From CALCCV01 sp964388665 (GTDB lineage Bacteria > Bdellovibrionota > Bdellovibrionia > Bdellovibrionales > Bdellovibrionaceae), in NCBI GenBank assembly GCA_964388665.1, contig CAYMBJ010000012.1, positions 1 to 64,000 of the forward strand: a DNA stretch of 64,000 nucleotides, in the 5' to 3' direction. The notes under the pieces are model-generated. The model did no database searches. It was given only the letters and a program-made list of their open reading frames with translations, and had not been told where the DNA came from. Every line of letters begins with the position of its first letter. Positions within the stretch are counted from its first letter, which is position 1. The translations under genes were made by a program, and so were the position numbers. Of the stretch, positions 45,100-53,574 are shown one piece after another.

Positions 45100-48000
45100 A
45101 TGGTCAAAGGCCTCAGCTCTTTGATCGGTTGATTCGCGCCGGTGCTGGAGCTGGAAAGACTACCAACCTCACTCAGACACTATTTGATGTGCTGGCTGAC
45201 TTTTTACGTGTGCAGAAGAAAGCGCCGAGAATCGTGGTCACCACATTTACAAAAAAAGCCACCAAAGAATTGGAAGATCGCTTGATAAAAATGTCCCTCG
45301 TGTCGGGTCGCAAGGATATGATTGCGGCTTTGCGTGGTGGGCATGGCGTTCATATTTCAACGATTCACAGTTTGCTCTTTAAGTTTGTTGAGCACTTTGC
45401 CCAGCAACAGGGGTGGGGCAAAGGGTTTCGAATCTTGGACAATTTCTCTATTCTGCGGCAGCGACGGCAGGCGTTCATTCAGGTCATAGAGTCTCAGGCC
45501 AATACATTGTTGCTCAAACACTATGAACTCAATGAGTTGGAGTCTTTAGTTCACAGTGCCTTTGAGCGGGGATTGGATCTCTTGTTTCATCCAGCGACTC
45601 AGGACGAAGCCTCGGCGATATTTGGCAACTGGCATCAAAATCTTGCGGAGAAGTTGCAGCAGATTTTGCACGATTTGGAAACTGTAAGCTTAAGTCCTTC
45701 GTATAGAGTTTTTCAAGAAACTCTGCAGGCCTTGGCTCAGGGTCGAGAGCGAAATGACGATGTGCTCATCTGGGATTGCATTTCTGACAAGATTCCCAAA
45801 CCACGTCGGGGCAAATCTGAAAATGGTGTGAGCGAGGAGTTGCACAGCGATGTGGGTGCTTGGATTGATGAGGTTCACGAGTGTCAAGCCGTCGCCGGCA
45901 TCTATGCAAAAACAAATGCGGAGTTGATGGATCTCAATGTTCAGCTCCAGCTGCTCTTTGTTGCTTATCGCAAAGAGGTTTTTGGGCAAATATTATCTAG
46001 TGGTGCGTTGTCATTGAGTGAGGTGGAAAGCCTAGCATTGCAATTGATCATGAGCGACCCCGAGTTCGTGCGGACCTATTCAGAAATTTGGAACTACTGG
46101 ATGGTGGATGAATTTCAGGACACCTCGCAGATTCAGATCTACATTCTCAATGCTCTGATAGGCGAGCAGCGAGCCTACTATGTTGGCGACCCACAGCAGT
46201 CTATCTATTTGTTTCGGGGTGCGCAGTCAGAAATATTTGGAAAAAAAGAAACCGAATACCAGCAAAAATCAGCGGTTGAGTATTTAGAAACCAACTATCG
46301 CTCGCAGCCCAGTCTACTTTTGCTTTTTAATTGGCTGTTTAAAAATTCTCCTGGTGATTTTCGCAAGATGAAGGCGCGGGAGTGGAAGGACTCTGAATCG
46401 CAGGCCATAGAGTGCTCAGGCACATTGCTGTTGGACAGCAGTGAGAAATTATTTTTGGAGGAGTTGCGCTTAGCGATTTCACAGCGGGCGCACGGCGAAG
46501 TGATTGCCTGCTTAGGGCGAACCCATGACGAGATATTTGAGGTGGAGCAAATTCTCCGCCGCGCTGGTATTGCGTTCACTGTGGAGTCAGGCGGAAAATT
46601 GCATGAGAAGCGAGAGGTCATTGATTTATTTTCACTTGGGCGCTTTTTGATCAATCCTGGCGACAATTGCAATCTTCTAAGAGTGGTGCGATCACATTGG
46701 TTTCGTGTGGATGAAGAGCTATGGACTGCGCAGTGGAACCGAAAATCCTCTTTGTGGAATGTGCTCCAGGAAAATTTTGGCGATGCGCCGCCGGTGGCGA
46801 TGCTTTCTAATTTGCGGCGTGTGTATCGAAAAGAGGGCTTTGTTGCGGCGATGAGTTTTTTTGTTGGCCTGATCTTGGCAGAGGAATCAGGAGCGGGTCT
46901 CACTGCAGTTGCTGCAAATGTCCTCAAGGCATTGAAGTTGCTGGAAGATGCCTTTCATGATGAGCCCTTTCATCCTGAGTGGGTTTTGCAAAAGTTGGAT
47001 GCTCATTGGGATGGCCTTGAGGCTCCGAGTGTTGCGACCACTGAGCTATCAAGCAGTGCCGTGCGGCTGCAGACGATTCATTCGGCTAAGGGCTTGCAGT
47101 ATGATTATGTATTTGTCCTGGGTGTTGGCGAGACCTTTCGTTCTCGAGATGCATCGCGACTGCATACGTCTTCGATTGCGAGCTGGTTTTCTGCAGATCT
47201 TATGTCAGATGATCTTCAAGAAAAATTTGCGAATCCGTTTCGGCACAAGGCGAGAGCGGAGAGGCAACAGCAAGAGCTCTTAGAGTTTTATCGCGTATTT
47301 TATGTGGCAGTCACCCGGGCCAAAGTAAAAATTGTTTTGTGGGCGAAAGCGCCACCGGCGGAAAGGAGTTGGCTTGCCAGCACGCCCTGGCCCCTGACGG
47401 AAGGAAAGGTACAGTACGAAGACTTTGCCGTTCTCACGCGCGTGGGAGTTTGGCCATCTGAGAAGTCTGCAGATCCTCTAGGTGACGAAGGGGAGGCGGA
47501 ACAGCATCCCCCCATGGCACAAATGCAAACTGAAAAGCTTCAAGAAGGCGCAGAAAGTTCGCAGGATCATGAGGAAGCGCAAGCGCAGCAGCTGACATCT
47601 TTGGCGGAAAAGCGCCAATGGCATTCTGGAGTGCCTGTGACGAATGATGCGGGGGTGGCGATTCTGGAGCAAGATGAACTGATAGAAAACGGAGCAGATT
47701 GCCAAATGCTGTTGTCGCGATTGTTGAGAAAAAATGAACGCACGCAGGCGGGCATAGTGCAACATGCTTTGTTTGAGCGCTATGCAAAAGGCTATGCTGA
47801 GCTGCCCAAAGAGATTTTGCAGGCCAAGGAAAGCTGGCCAAGCGAAGCTCAAGATCTGATCGTAGAATTGCCAAAGGGCTTTGCCGAATGGGACTTTGAA
47901 TTTTTCTGGCAACAGCGAAGGTGTGTCGGACGCATTGATTGGTGGCGGCGCCAGGAGAATGGCAACGTGTGGATATTGGATTATAAATTTGGCCAGCAGA

Positions 48001-48215
48001 CTGTGCCAGCTCAAGCTCTGAAACAGTTGCAGTATTATGCAGCTGCGCTCAAGGTCTTGGGATTTGTTGAATCAAAGGCATCCGTGCGCCTGTCTATTTG
48101 GGAAGTGCTTGGCAAGCGCTGGCACGAAAAGAACTATGAGGAAGCAGACATTCAAATGGCTTGGCTGGGATCTGGCGCTGCGCCGTCTGAGCCATTGGTT
48201 AGGAGAGATGGTTGA
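45063..48215 (+). CDS. addA: AddA-like helicase-nuclease
   Basis: UvrD-family helicase with a C-terminal nuclease, about 1050 aa. Motif I AGAGAGKTT (26-33), Ia TTFTKKATKELEDR, II VDEFQDTS, III GDPQQSIYLFRGA, IV ETNYRS, V TIHSAKGLQYDYVF and VI FYVAVTRAK are all present. The nuclease has QHALFERY and WILDYKFGQQ (Asp near 973). A low-complexity Gln/Glu linker lies at about 810-850. TTG 45063 has AAGGAG five bases upstream; GTG 45057 and ATG 45075 are alternatives. It overlaps addB and, by 4 nt, crtY. Confidence 0.9.
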   Translation: MENNMHGPTSGLNGQRPQLFDRLIRAGAGAGKTTNLTQTLFDVLADFLRVQKKAPRIVVTTFTKKATKELEDRLIKMSLVSGRKDMIAALRGGHGVHISTIHSLLFKFVEHFAQQQGWGKGFRILDNFSILRQRRQAFIQVIESQANTLLLKHYELNELESLVHSAFERGLDLLFHPATQDEASAIFGNWHQNLAEKLQQILHDLETVSLSPSYRVFQETLQALAQGRERNDDVLIWDCISDKIPKPRRGKSENGVSEELHSDVGAWIDEVHECQAVAGIYAKTNAELMDLNVQLQLLFVAYRKEVFGQILSSGALSLSEVESLALQLIMSDPEFVRTYSEIWNYWMVDEFQDTSQIQIYILNALIGEQRAYYVGDPQQSIYLFRGAQSEIFGKKETEYQQKSAVEYLETNYRSQPSLLLLFNWLFKNSPGDFRKMKAREWKDSESQAIECSGTLLLDSSEKLFLEELRLAISQRAHGEVIACLGRTHDEIFEVEQILRRAGIAFTVESGGKLHEKREVIDLFSLGRFLINPGDNCNLLRVVRSHWFRVDEELWTAQWNRKSSLWNVLQENFGDAPPVAMLSNLRRVYRKEGFVAAMSFFVGLILAEESGAGLTAVAANVLKALKLLEDAFHDEPFHPEWVLQKLDAHWDGLEAPSVATTELSSSAVRLQTIHSAKGLQYDYVFVLGVGETFRSRDASRLHTSSIASWFSADLMSDDLQEKFANPFRHKARAERQQQELLEFYRVFYVAVTRAKVKIVLWAKAPPAERSWLASTPWPLTEGKVQYEDFAVLTRVGVWPSEKSADPLGDEGEAEQHPPMAQMQTEKLQEGAESSQDHEEAQAQQLTSLAEKRQWHSGVPVTNDAGVAILEQDELIENGADCQMLLSRLLRKNERTQAGIVQHALFERYAKGYAELPKEILQAKESWPSEAQDLIVELPKGFAEWDFEFFWQQRRCVGRIDWWRRQENGNVWILDYKFGQQTVPAQALKQLQYYAAALKVLGFVESKASVRLSIWEVLGKRWHEKNYEEADIQMAWLGSGAAPSEPLVRRDG

Positions 48216-49396
48216 GCCCGGAAAAGAAAAGGCACAAGTGGATTCTTCTTGGCGCCGGCCTATTTAATATGATTTTGGGGTTGCGGCTTTTTGAAAAAGG
48301 TGAGGATGTGATCATTGTGGAAGCGCGCTCCTCCCTAGACACCAACAAGACTTGGTCGTTTCATAAAACAGATTTGTCTACGCAAGATTTGGAATGGATT
48401 TCGCCATTTATATCCAAGCAGTGGTCACAATACGAAGTGCGTTTTCCTTCCTATTCGCGCAGGATAGACGCTGCATATTGCACGATCAAAGCTGAGGATT
48501 TTGTTAAAAAATTTGTAGAAAAGTTTCCTGTTGAGCAAATCTATTTTGGCGCGCCAGTGACCCGGGTAGAGCTGCACGCGGCACACACGGAGGGCTTCGA
48601 ATTTGTTGGCGAGCACATCATTGATGCTCGCGGCGAGAAGTCCGCCGAAGAGTGTGGTTACCAAAAGTTTGTGGGCTGGGAATGTCACTTTTCTGAGGGG
48701 CATGGACTGGATTCGCCTGTCTTGATGGACGTGCAGGTACAGCAAAAGGAGGGCTTTCGCTTTCTTTATTGTTTGCCTTGGTCGTCACAGGATATTTTGA
48801 TTGAAGACACCCGTTACTCATTGCGACCGCAGATCGACAAAAATTCCTTTTCGCAAGATCTTGGTAAGTACATTTCATGGCGTTGGCCGCAGTCTGATTA
48901 TAAGGTGTCAAGACAAGAGGTGGGCTGCCTGGTGATTCCTTTTGCTCGCCAGTCGCGCACGGCAAACGAGTTTGGCGTGCGCGGTGGTTTTTTTCATCCC
49001 ACGACGGGCTACTCATTGGGGTGGGCGTTGAAGCTTTCGCGTCTGGTTGCGCAACAAGATTTGAGATTCTCGGCTGATGCAAGCTCCTTTGATGAGCATT
49101 TACCGAGTGGCTTTTATTTTTTATTGAACCGATTAATGTTTTTTTCTGCAAATTCAGAAGAAAGATGGAAAATATTTGAAAAATTCTATCAACTCCCTGA
49201 TGATTTGGTTGCAAGGTTCTATGCAGGCCAATCGACTTTGAACGACAAATTGCGAGTGTTTTCGGGCAGGCCGCCAGTGAGCATTCGACAGGCTTTACCT
49301 TGGTTCGTAAGCAACTGGAACAGCATGAAAGATCGCCAGTCTACGAAGATCAAAATTGCAAAGGAGCGCAATGACCATGGAATGGATAGAGTTTAA
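48212..49396 (+). CDS. crtY: Lycopene beta-cyclase
   Basis: CrtY-type flavoprotein that closes beta rings on lycopene, 394 aa. The N-terminal dinucleotide fold is GAGLFNMILGLRL (14-26, a modified GxGxxG). Signatures include FLYCLPWSSQDILIEDTRYS, GGFFHPTTGYSL and DLVARFYAGQST. TTG start overlaps the addA stop as TTGA. The 3' end overlaps crtE. Whether one or both ends are cyclised cannot be read from sequence. Confidence 0.88.
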   Translation: MSPEKKRHKWILLGAGLFNMILGLRLFEKGEDVIIVEARSSLDTNKTWSFHKTDLSTQDLEWISPFISKQWSQYEVRFPSYSRRIDAAYCTIKAEDFVKKFVEKFPVEQIYFGAPVTRVELHAAHTEGFEFVGEHIIDARGEKSAEECGYQKFVGWECHFSEGHGLDSPVLMDVQVQQKEGFRFLYCLPWSSQDILIEDTRYSLRPQIDKNSFSQDLGKYISWRWPQSDYKVSRQEVGCLVIPFARQSRTANEFGVRGGFFHPTTGYSLGWALKLSRLVAQQDLRFSADASSFDEHLPSGFYFLLNRLMFFSANSEERWKIFEKFYQLPDDLVARFYAGQSTLNDKLRVFSGRPPVSIRQALPWFVSNWNSMKDRQSTKIKIAKERNDHGMDRV

Positions 49397-50384
49397 AAAC
49401 GAATTGAGCTCAGAATTTTTATCAAAACATATTCACACGGAGTTTTGGACTCCACTCAATGAGTATTTAAAGCGTAAGCGAAAAAACTTTCGAGGGCAAT
49501 TGGTGGAACTGGGGATCGGTTTGGGTCTCAGGAGCGTTGAGCTCGTGAGTGATGCTGACAAAGAAGCAGTTATTCGCGCCATTGAGCTCCTGCACGCCGG
49601 AACTCTCATACTTGATGACATTCAAGATGACAGCATGACTCGACGAGGTTTGCCTTCGCTGCATCGTCAGATGGGAGTACCGCGAGCACTCAATTTGGGA
49701 AGTTGGACTTTTTTTGCCGCGCAAAAGATTGTCAACGATTCGGGATTGAAGGCGGAACAAAAAAAGGAGCTGCTCGACTGCTATCGCGAGACCCTTTACT
49801 GGGGACATATTGGTCAGTCCATTGACTTGGCCATAGAGATGTCCCGTGTACCGCAACATGAGGTTCTTGAAGTCGTTGACCAGAGTCATCGTTATAAAAC
49901 GGGCGTTGTCACATCTTTGGCTTTGGTGAGCGGCTGTATCTTGAGTTCCTCGACTCCGGCACAGCAACAGCGCGCTTTCGTTTTGGGTGAGGCCTTGGGT
50001 GTGTTGCTGCAAAAAATTGATGACTTAAAAAATCTTCGACCAGATCAGAAAAATCCTGACAAGCAATATGAAGACCTAAAAAATCTGCGGCCGAGTTTTG
50101 TTTGGAGTTGGGCAAGTCGACAGACTGATGGCACATGGTCCAGCTTGCAGGCAGCAGTGTCTGCATTGCTCGATGTGCCTGAGTCAGAAAGGGCTATGCC
50201 AGAAGCGGCAAAATCAAATCGAACAAAAATTGACCAGTGGGTTATTGAAACTGGAATTCTAGCGCGCGCAATGACGGAGATACAGGCCGACGCAGATGCA
50301 CTTGTGAATGAGAATCGAGATATCGCCGGACCACTAAAGACACTGATAGCACAATTGATCGTTAGTTATGAGAATCAGTGTTGA
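49371..50384 (+). CDS. crtE: Geranylgeranyl diphosphate synthase
   Basis: Trans-prenyl transferase that supplies C20 substrate to CrtB, 337 aa. The first Asp-rich motif is DDIQDD (82-87) followed by RRG. The second is atypical: IDDLKN (near 217) with a repeat-like EDLKNLRP about 15 residues later in place of the usual GKD block. Product length is inferred from the neighbours. AAGGAG lies before ATG 49371 and ATG 49377; either may be used. Confidence 0.85.
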   Translation: MTMEWIEFKNELSSEFLSKHIHTEFWTPLNEYLKRKRKNFRGQLVELGIGLGLRSVELVSDADKEAVIRAIELLHAGTLILDDIQDDSMTRRGLPSLHRQMGVPRALNLGSWTFFAAQKIVNDSGLKAEQKKELLDCYRETLYWGHIGQSIDLAIEMSRVPQHEVLEVVDQSHRYKTGVVTSLALVSGCILSSSTPAQQQRAFVLGEALGVLLQKIDDLKNLRPDQKNPDKQYEDLKNLRPSFVWSWASRQTDGTWSSLQAAVSALLDVPESERAMPEAAKSNRTKIDQWVIETGILARAMTEIQADADALVNENRDIAGPLKTLIAQLIVSYENQC

Positions 50385-50406
50385 GAATTTTTGAAAGGAT
50401 TTATTT

Positions 50407-51894
50407 GTGATTATTAAAAAGAAAGCGATCGTGATTGGCAGTGGCTTCGGCGGTCTGTCTTTGGCGATTCGACTCCAAGCTCAAGGTTTTCAGACGTTGC
50501 TTTTGGAAAAGCGCGATCAATTGGGTGGTCGCGCCTATGTGTTTCGTGACAATGGATTTACTTTTGACGCCGGACCAACGGTGATTACAGCACCTCACTG
50601 TATTGATGAACTTTTTGCCCTGGCCGGGAAAAAGACTGCGGACTATGTGAAGCTCATGCCTGTAACGCCTTTTTACAGATTGGTGTGGGACGATGGTTTT
50701 AAATTTGATTATAGCAATGATGATGCCCTACTTAAAGAACAGATAGAAAAAATAAATCCGGAAGATTGGGTGGGCTACCAAAAGTTTTTAAAATATTCAA
50801 AAGAGGTTTTTGTCGAAGGCTACGAAAAGCTTGTGCATGTGCCTTTTTTGAGTTTTTGGAGCATGATAAAAGTGGCTCCGCAATTGGTGAGACTTTCTGC
50901 TCACCGTTCAGTTTATTCTATGGTCAGTAAATTTGTTAAGGATCCGCACCTGCGCGAAGCATTTAGTTTTCATTCCCTTCTAGTGGGTGGAAACCCTTTC
51001 GTCAGTTCGAGCATTTATACATTGATTCATTTTCTGGAGAGAAATTGGGGCGTATACTTTCCAAAAGGCGGAACGGGAGCTCTGGTGAATGCTTTGCACA
51101 AGCTTTTTGAAGAGCTGGGTGGTGAAGTTCGCTTAAATGCCGAGGTCGCTGAAGTGATGACCGCTGATGGCGAGGCCAAGGGTGTGCGTCTTAAAAATGA
51201 CGAAATGATTTTGGCTGACCTTGTGGCTTGCAATTCAGATGTGGTGCACACCTATAAAGATCTTTTGGCTAATAGCAAGCGTGTGAAGTCGACGCGCTCA
51301 CGATTGAATAAATCAGAGTATTCAATGTCTTTGTTTTTGATTTATTTTGGCACCAAGAAAAAGTATCCTGGGATTGCCCATCATCAAGTGATCTTTGGTC
51401 CGCGCTACAAGGGCCTTTTGGATGACATCTTTCATAAGGGCGTCTTGGCTAAAGACTTTTCACTTTACCTGCATGCGCCAACAGTTACGGATCCAGATTT
51501 GGCTCCTGAAGGACATGAGGGATTCTATGTGCTGTCGCCAGTTCCGCATTTGGGCATTGCTGATATCGACTGGGACGTCGAGGGGCCAAAATATGCTGAT
51601 CGCATTTTGCAATACCTGGATAGTAAAATACTGCCGGGTCTTCTTGATAATTTGGTGACGAAGCGAATATTTACGCCCTTTGATTTTCGTGAAGAACTCA
51701 ATGCTCATCACGGTTCTGCGTTTTCAATGGCGCCGACGCTTTTGCAGAGCGCTTACTTTCGCACGCACAATAAGGATCCGCATTTGCAAAACTTGTACTT
51801 TGTGGGAGCAGGGACTCACCCAGGGGCAGGGGTTCCAGGTGTGATCAATTCGGCTAAGGCCACGGCCGGGGTGATTGAAAGGGATTTTCAGTGA
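50407..51894 (+). CDS. crtI: Phytoene desaturase (CrtI type)
   Basis: FAD-dependent desaturase that converts phytoene to lycopene, 495 aa. The Rossmann motif is IVIGSGFGGLSLA (9-21), with LEKRDQLGGRAYVF at about 33-46. The bacterial CrtI C-terminal signature is NLYFVGAGTHPGAGVPGVINSA. GTG start after GAAAGGA. Its stop overlaps the crtB GTG start (GTGA). Confidence 0.92.
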   Translation: MIIKKKAIVIGSGFGGLSLAIRLQAQGFQTLLLEKRDQLGGRAYVFRDNGFTFDAGPTVITAPHCIDELFALAGKKTADYVKLMPVTPFYRLVWDDGFKFDYSNDDALLKEQIEKINPEDWVGYQKFLKYSKEVFVEGYEKLVHVPFLSFWSMIKVAPQLVRLSAHRSVYSMVSKFVKDPHLREAFSFHSLLVGGNPFVSSSIYTLIHFLERNWGVYFPKGGTGALVNALHKLFEELGGEVRLNAEVAEVMTADGEAKGVRLKNDEMILADLVACNSDVVHTYKDLLANSKRVKSTRSRLNKSEYSMSLFLIYFGTKKKYPGIAHHQVIFGPRYKGLLDDIFHKGVLAKDFSLYLHAPTVTDPDLAPEGHEGFYVLSPVPHLGIADIDWDVEGPKYADRILQYLDSKILPGLLDNLVTKRIFTPFDFREELNAHHGSAFSMAPTLLQSAYFRTHNKDPHLQNLYFVGAGTHPGAGVPGVINSAKATAGVIERDFQ

Positions 51895-52826
51895 AGCATG
51901 GAGGTCTAGCCATAGAAGAGTTGCACTCCAGCTGTGCGGCCGCGATTCGCAAGGGTTCAAAGACCTTTGCTTTTGCTAGCTTCTTTTTTGGCAAAGAGGA
52001 GTTTCAAGCCTCTTGTCTGCTGTATACCTGGTGTCGCCACTGTGACGATCAGATTGATGAGGTGCCACAAGCAGAAAAAGCGCAGCGATTGGTGGAGCTC
52101 GAGCGGCTCACACACTTGGCGCTTGAGACCGAGGAGTCTGTGCCATTGGAGTTTGCGGCTCTTAGGCATGTGGTCAGAAAGTACAGCATACCGCATTTTT
52201 ATGCTTTGGAACTGTTGCAGGGCATGCGCATGGATGTTGAAAATCAGCGTTACCAGACGATTGATGAACTGTTGCTTTACTGCTACCGCGTGGCGGGGGT
52301 GGTGGGTTTGATGATGTCGCACATTATGGGTGTCAGTGATCGAAAGGCGCAAGCGGCGGCGTGTGATTTGGGGTTGGCGATGCAGCTAACAAATTGCAGT
52401 CGCGATGTGCTAGCTGATTTTGCCAACGATCGATTGTATTTGCCGATGAATTGGCTCCGTGACGCCGTCGGCACAAGTGAGATCACCGATCTATCGCAGG
52501 TCATGGCGAATCGAACGGCACTGGTGCAGGTGGTAGAAAAGATGTTGCTCAAAGCCGATCAGCTGTATGAAGCGAGTGAGCCTGGCACTAAGTATTTACC
52601 AACAAAGTCAGCATTGGTGATTTTGATTGCTCGTTTTACTTACGCGCGCATTGGCACCAAGGTTCGTGCGGCGGGAACGAAGGCATGGGACCGGCGGGCC
52701 TATACAAAAGGATATGAAAAGGTTTTTTGTTTTATTAAGGCAATTGGGACTTGGCTACGACAGTTGCCAGGTCGCAGCGCCTTTCGGCGCGTGAATCATT
52801 TAGAAATCTATAAATTGAACTCCTAG
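51891..52826 (+). CDS. crtB: Phytoene synthase
   Basis: Condenses two GGPP to phytoene, 311 aa. The Asp-rich motifs are CDDQID (51-56) and NCSRDVLADFANDRLYLP (about 169-186). The start KHGGLAIEELHSSCAAAIRKGSKTF and SCLLYTWCRHCD match the squalene/phytoene synthase family. GTG start overlaps crtI. The stop codon TAG lies on the boundary of the downstream MITE. Confidence 0.93.
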   Translation: MKHGGLAIEELHSSCAAAIRKGSKTFAFASFFFGKEEFQASCLLYTWCRHCDDQIDEVPQAEKAQRLVELERLTHLALETEESVPLEFAALRHVVRKYSIPHFYALELLQGMRMDVENQRYQTIDELLLYCYRVAGVVGLMMSHIMGVSDRKAQAAACDLGLAMQLTNCSRDVLADFANDRLYLPMNWLRDAVGTSEITDLSQVMANRTALVQVVEKMLLKADQLYEASEPGTKYLPTKSALVILIARFTYARIGTKVRAAGTKAWDRRAYTKGYEKVFCFIKAIGTWLRQLPGRSAFRRVNHLEIYKLNS

Positions 52827-52925
52827 TGCTTTGTCAGGGAAGTTTTTTCTAGACGTGAGGAGGAAGCTGTATGAATAATACCGCGACGACGAAGCAACGA
52901 CGAAAAAATTTTCCTGACAAAGCAC
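52826..52925. mobile_element. 100-bp palindromic MITE with TA duplication
   Basis: Arms of 24 bp (52826-52849 and 52902-52925) differ at only two positions, and both would be G-U pairs in RNA. The ends read GTGCTTTGTCAGG...CCTGACAAAGCAC and are flanked by TA on both sides (52824-52825 and 52926-52927), as expected for IS630/Tc1-mariner insertions. The 52-bp centre has no reading frame. The crtB TAG is formed by the left TA plus the element's first base; the empty site would also read TAG. Confidence 0.8.
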
Positions 52926-52950
52926 TAGTTGGACTAGGGCGGAGGACGAG

Positions 52951-53544
52951 ATGGCTGTGCAAAGGATCAATCAAAGTTTTTGGGCCGATACCGTTGATTA
53001 TGCAATGGAAATGAAAAACTTTACGAAGCAGGATTGGCTTGTTTACACGATCTGGATTGGGTTAATGGCGGGTTTACTGTTTTCAACAGCTGGATTCGTG
53101 TTGCTGGGGCATGCTAACGGGGTGGACTACCCGGCCTATGTATGGAATGTGCCGATTGGTGTTTTTATTTTCATTGGGGCGATTGCCTTTGATACTATTG
53201 GTCATCGCACCCGATACAAAGAGGTGCTGGCAAAGGGCGAGGCACTCGTTCACCACATCACAATATTTGCAGGTATCACGAGTTGTTTGCTCCTTTGTTT
53301 GGCCTACTCCTATCCGATCGCATTAAAAATTCCGTGCATCGCCATGATTGCACTTTCTATTTTTTATTCTATGATTGATGAAGGTCTGCATTGGCATCGG
53401 TATCTGACGCAAAATTCTGATCGGGTGGAAATGTGGAGCCACTTTTTTATTTTTCTTGGTCACTCAATATTTATTTTGTCATGGTATATGTGGTTTGCTG
53501 ATGGCTATCCTGGGGTGAGAGAAACTTTGACTTTTTTGAATTGA
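52951..53544 (+). CDS. His-rich five-TM protein of unknown function
   Basis: A 197-aa integral membrane protein with TM segments at about 29-53, 65-84, 101-121, 123-141 and 160-184. Conserved-looking polar residues sit at membrane edges: H85, H101-H102, E144-x2-H147-x-H149, H164 and H171. I do not recognise the family. The His/Glu set recalls membrane di-metal or heme proteins, but no known tri-histidine pattern is complete. GGAGGACGAG precedes the ATG. It lies between crtB and the ligase gene, possibly on the same transcript. Confidence 0.7.
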   Translation: MAVQRINQSFWADTVDYAMEMKNFTKQDWLVYTIWIGLMAGLLFSTAGFVLLGHANGVDYPAYVWNVPIGVFIFIGAIAFDTIGHRTRYKEVLAKGEALVHHITIFAGITSCLLLCLAYSYPIALKIPCIAMIALSIFYSMIDEGLHWHRYLTQNSDRVEMWSHFFIFLGHSIFILSWYMWFADGYPGVRETLTFLN

Positions 53545-53574
53545 AACTGAAACAAATAGGAGTCCACTGCGTTT

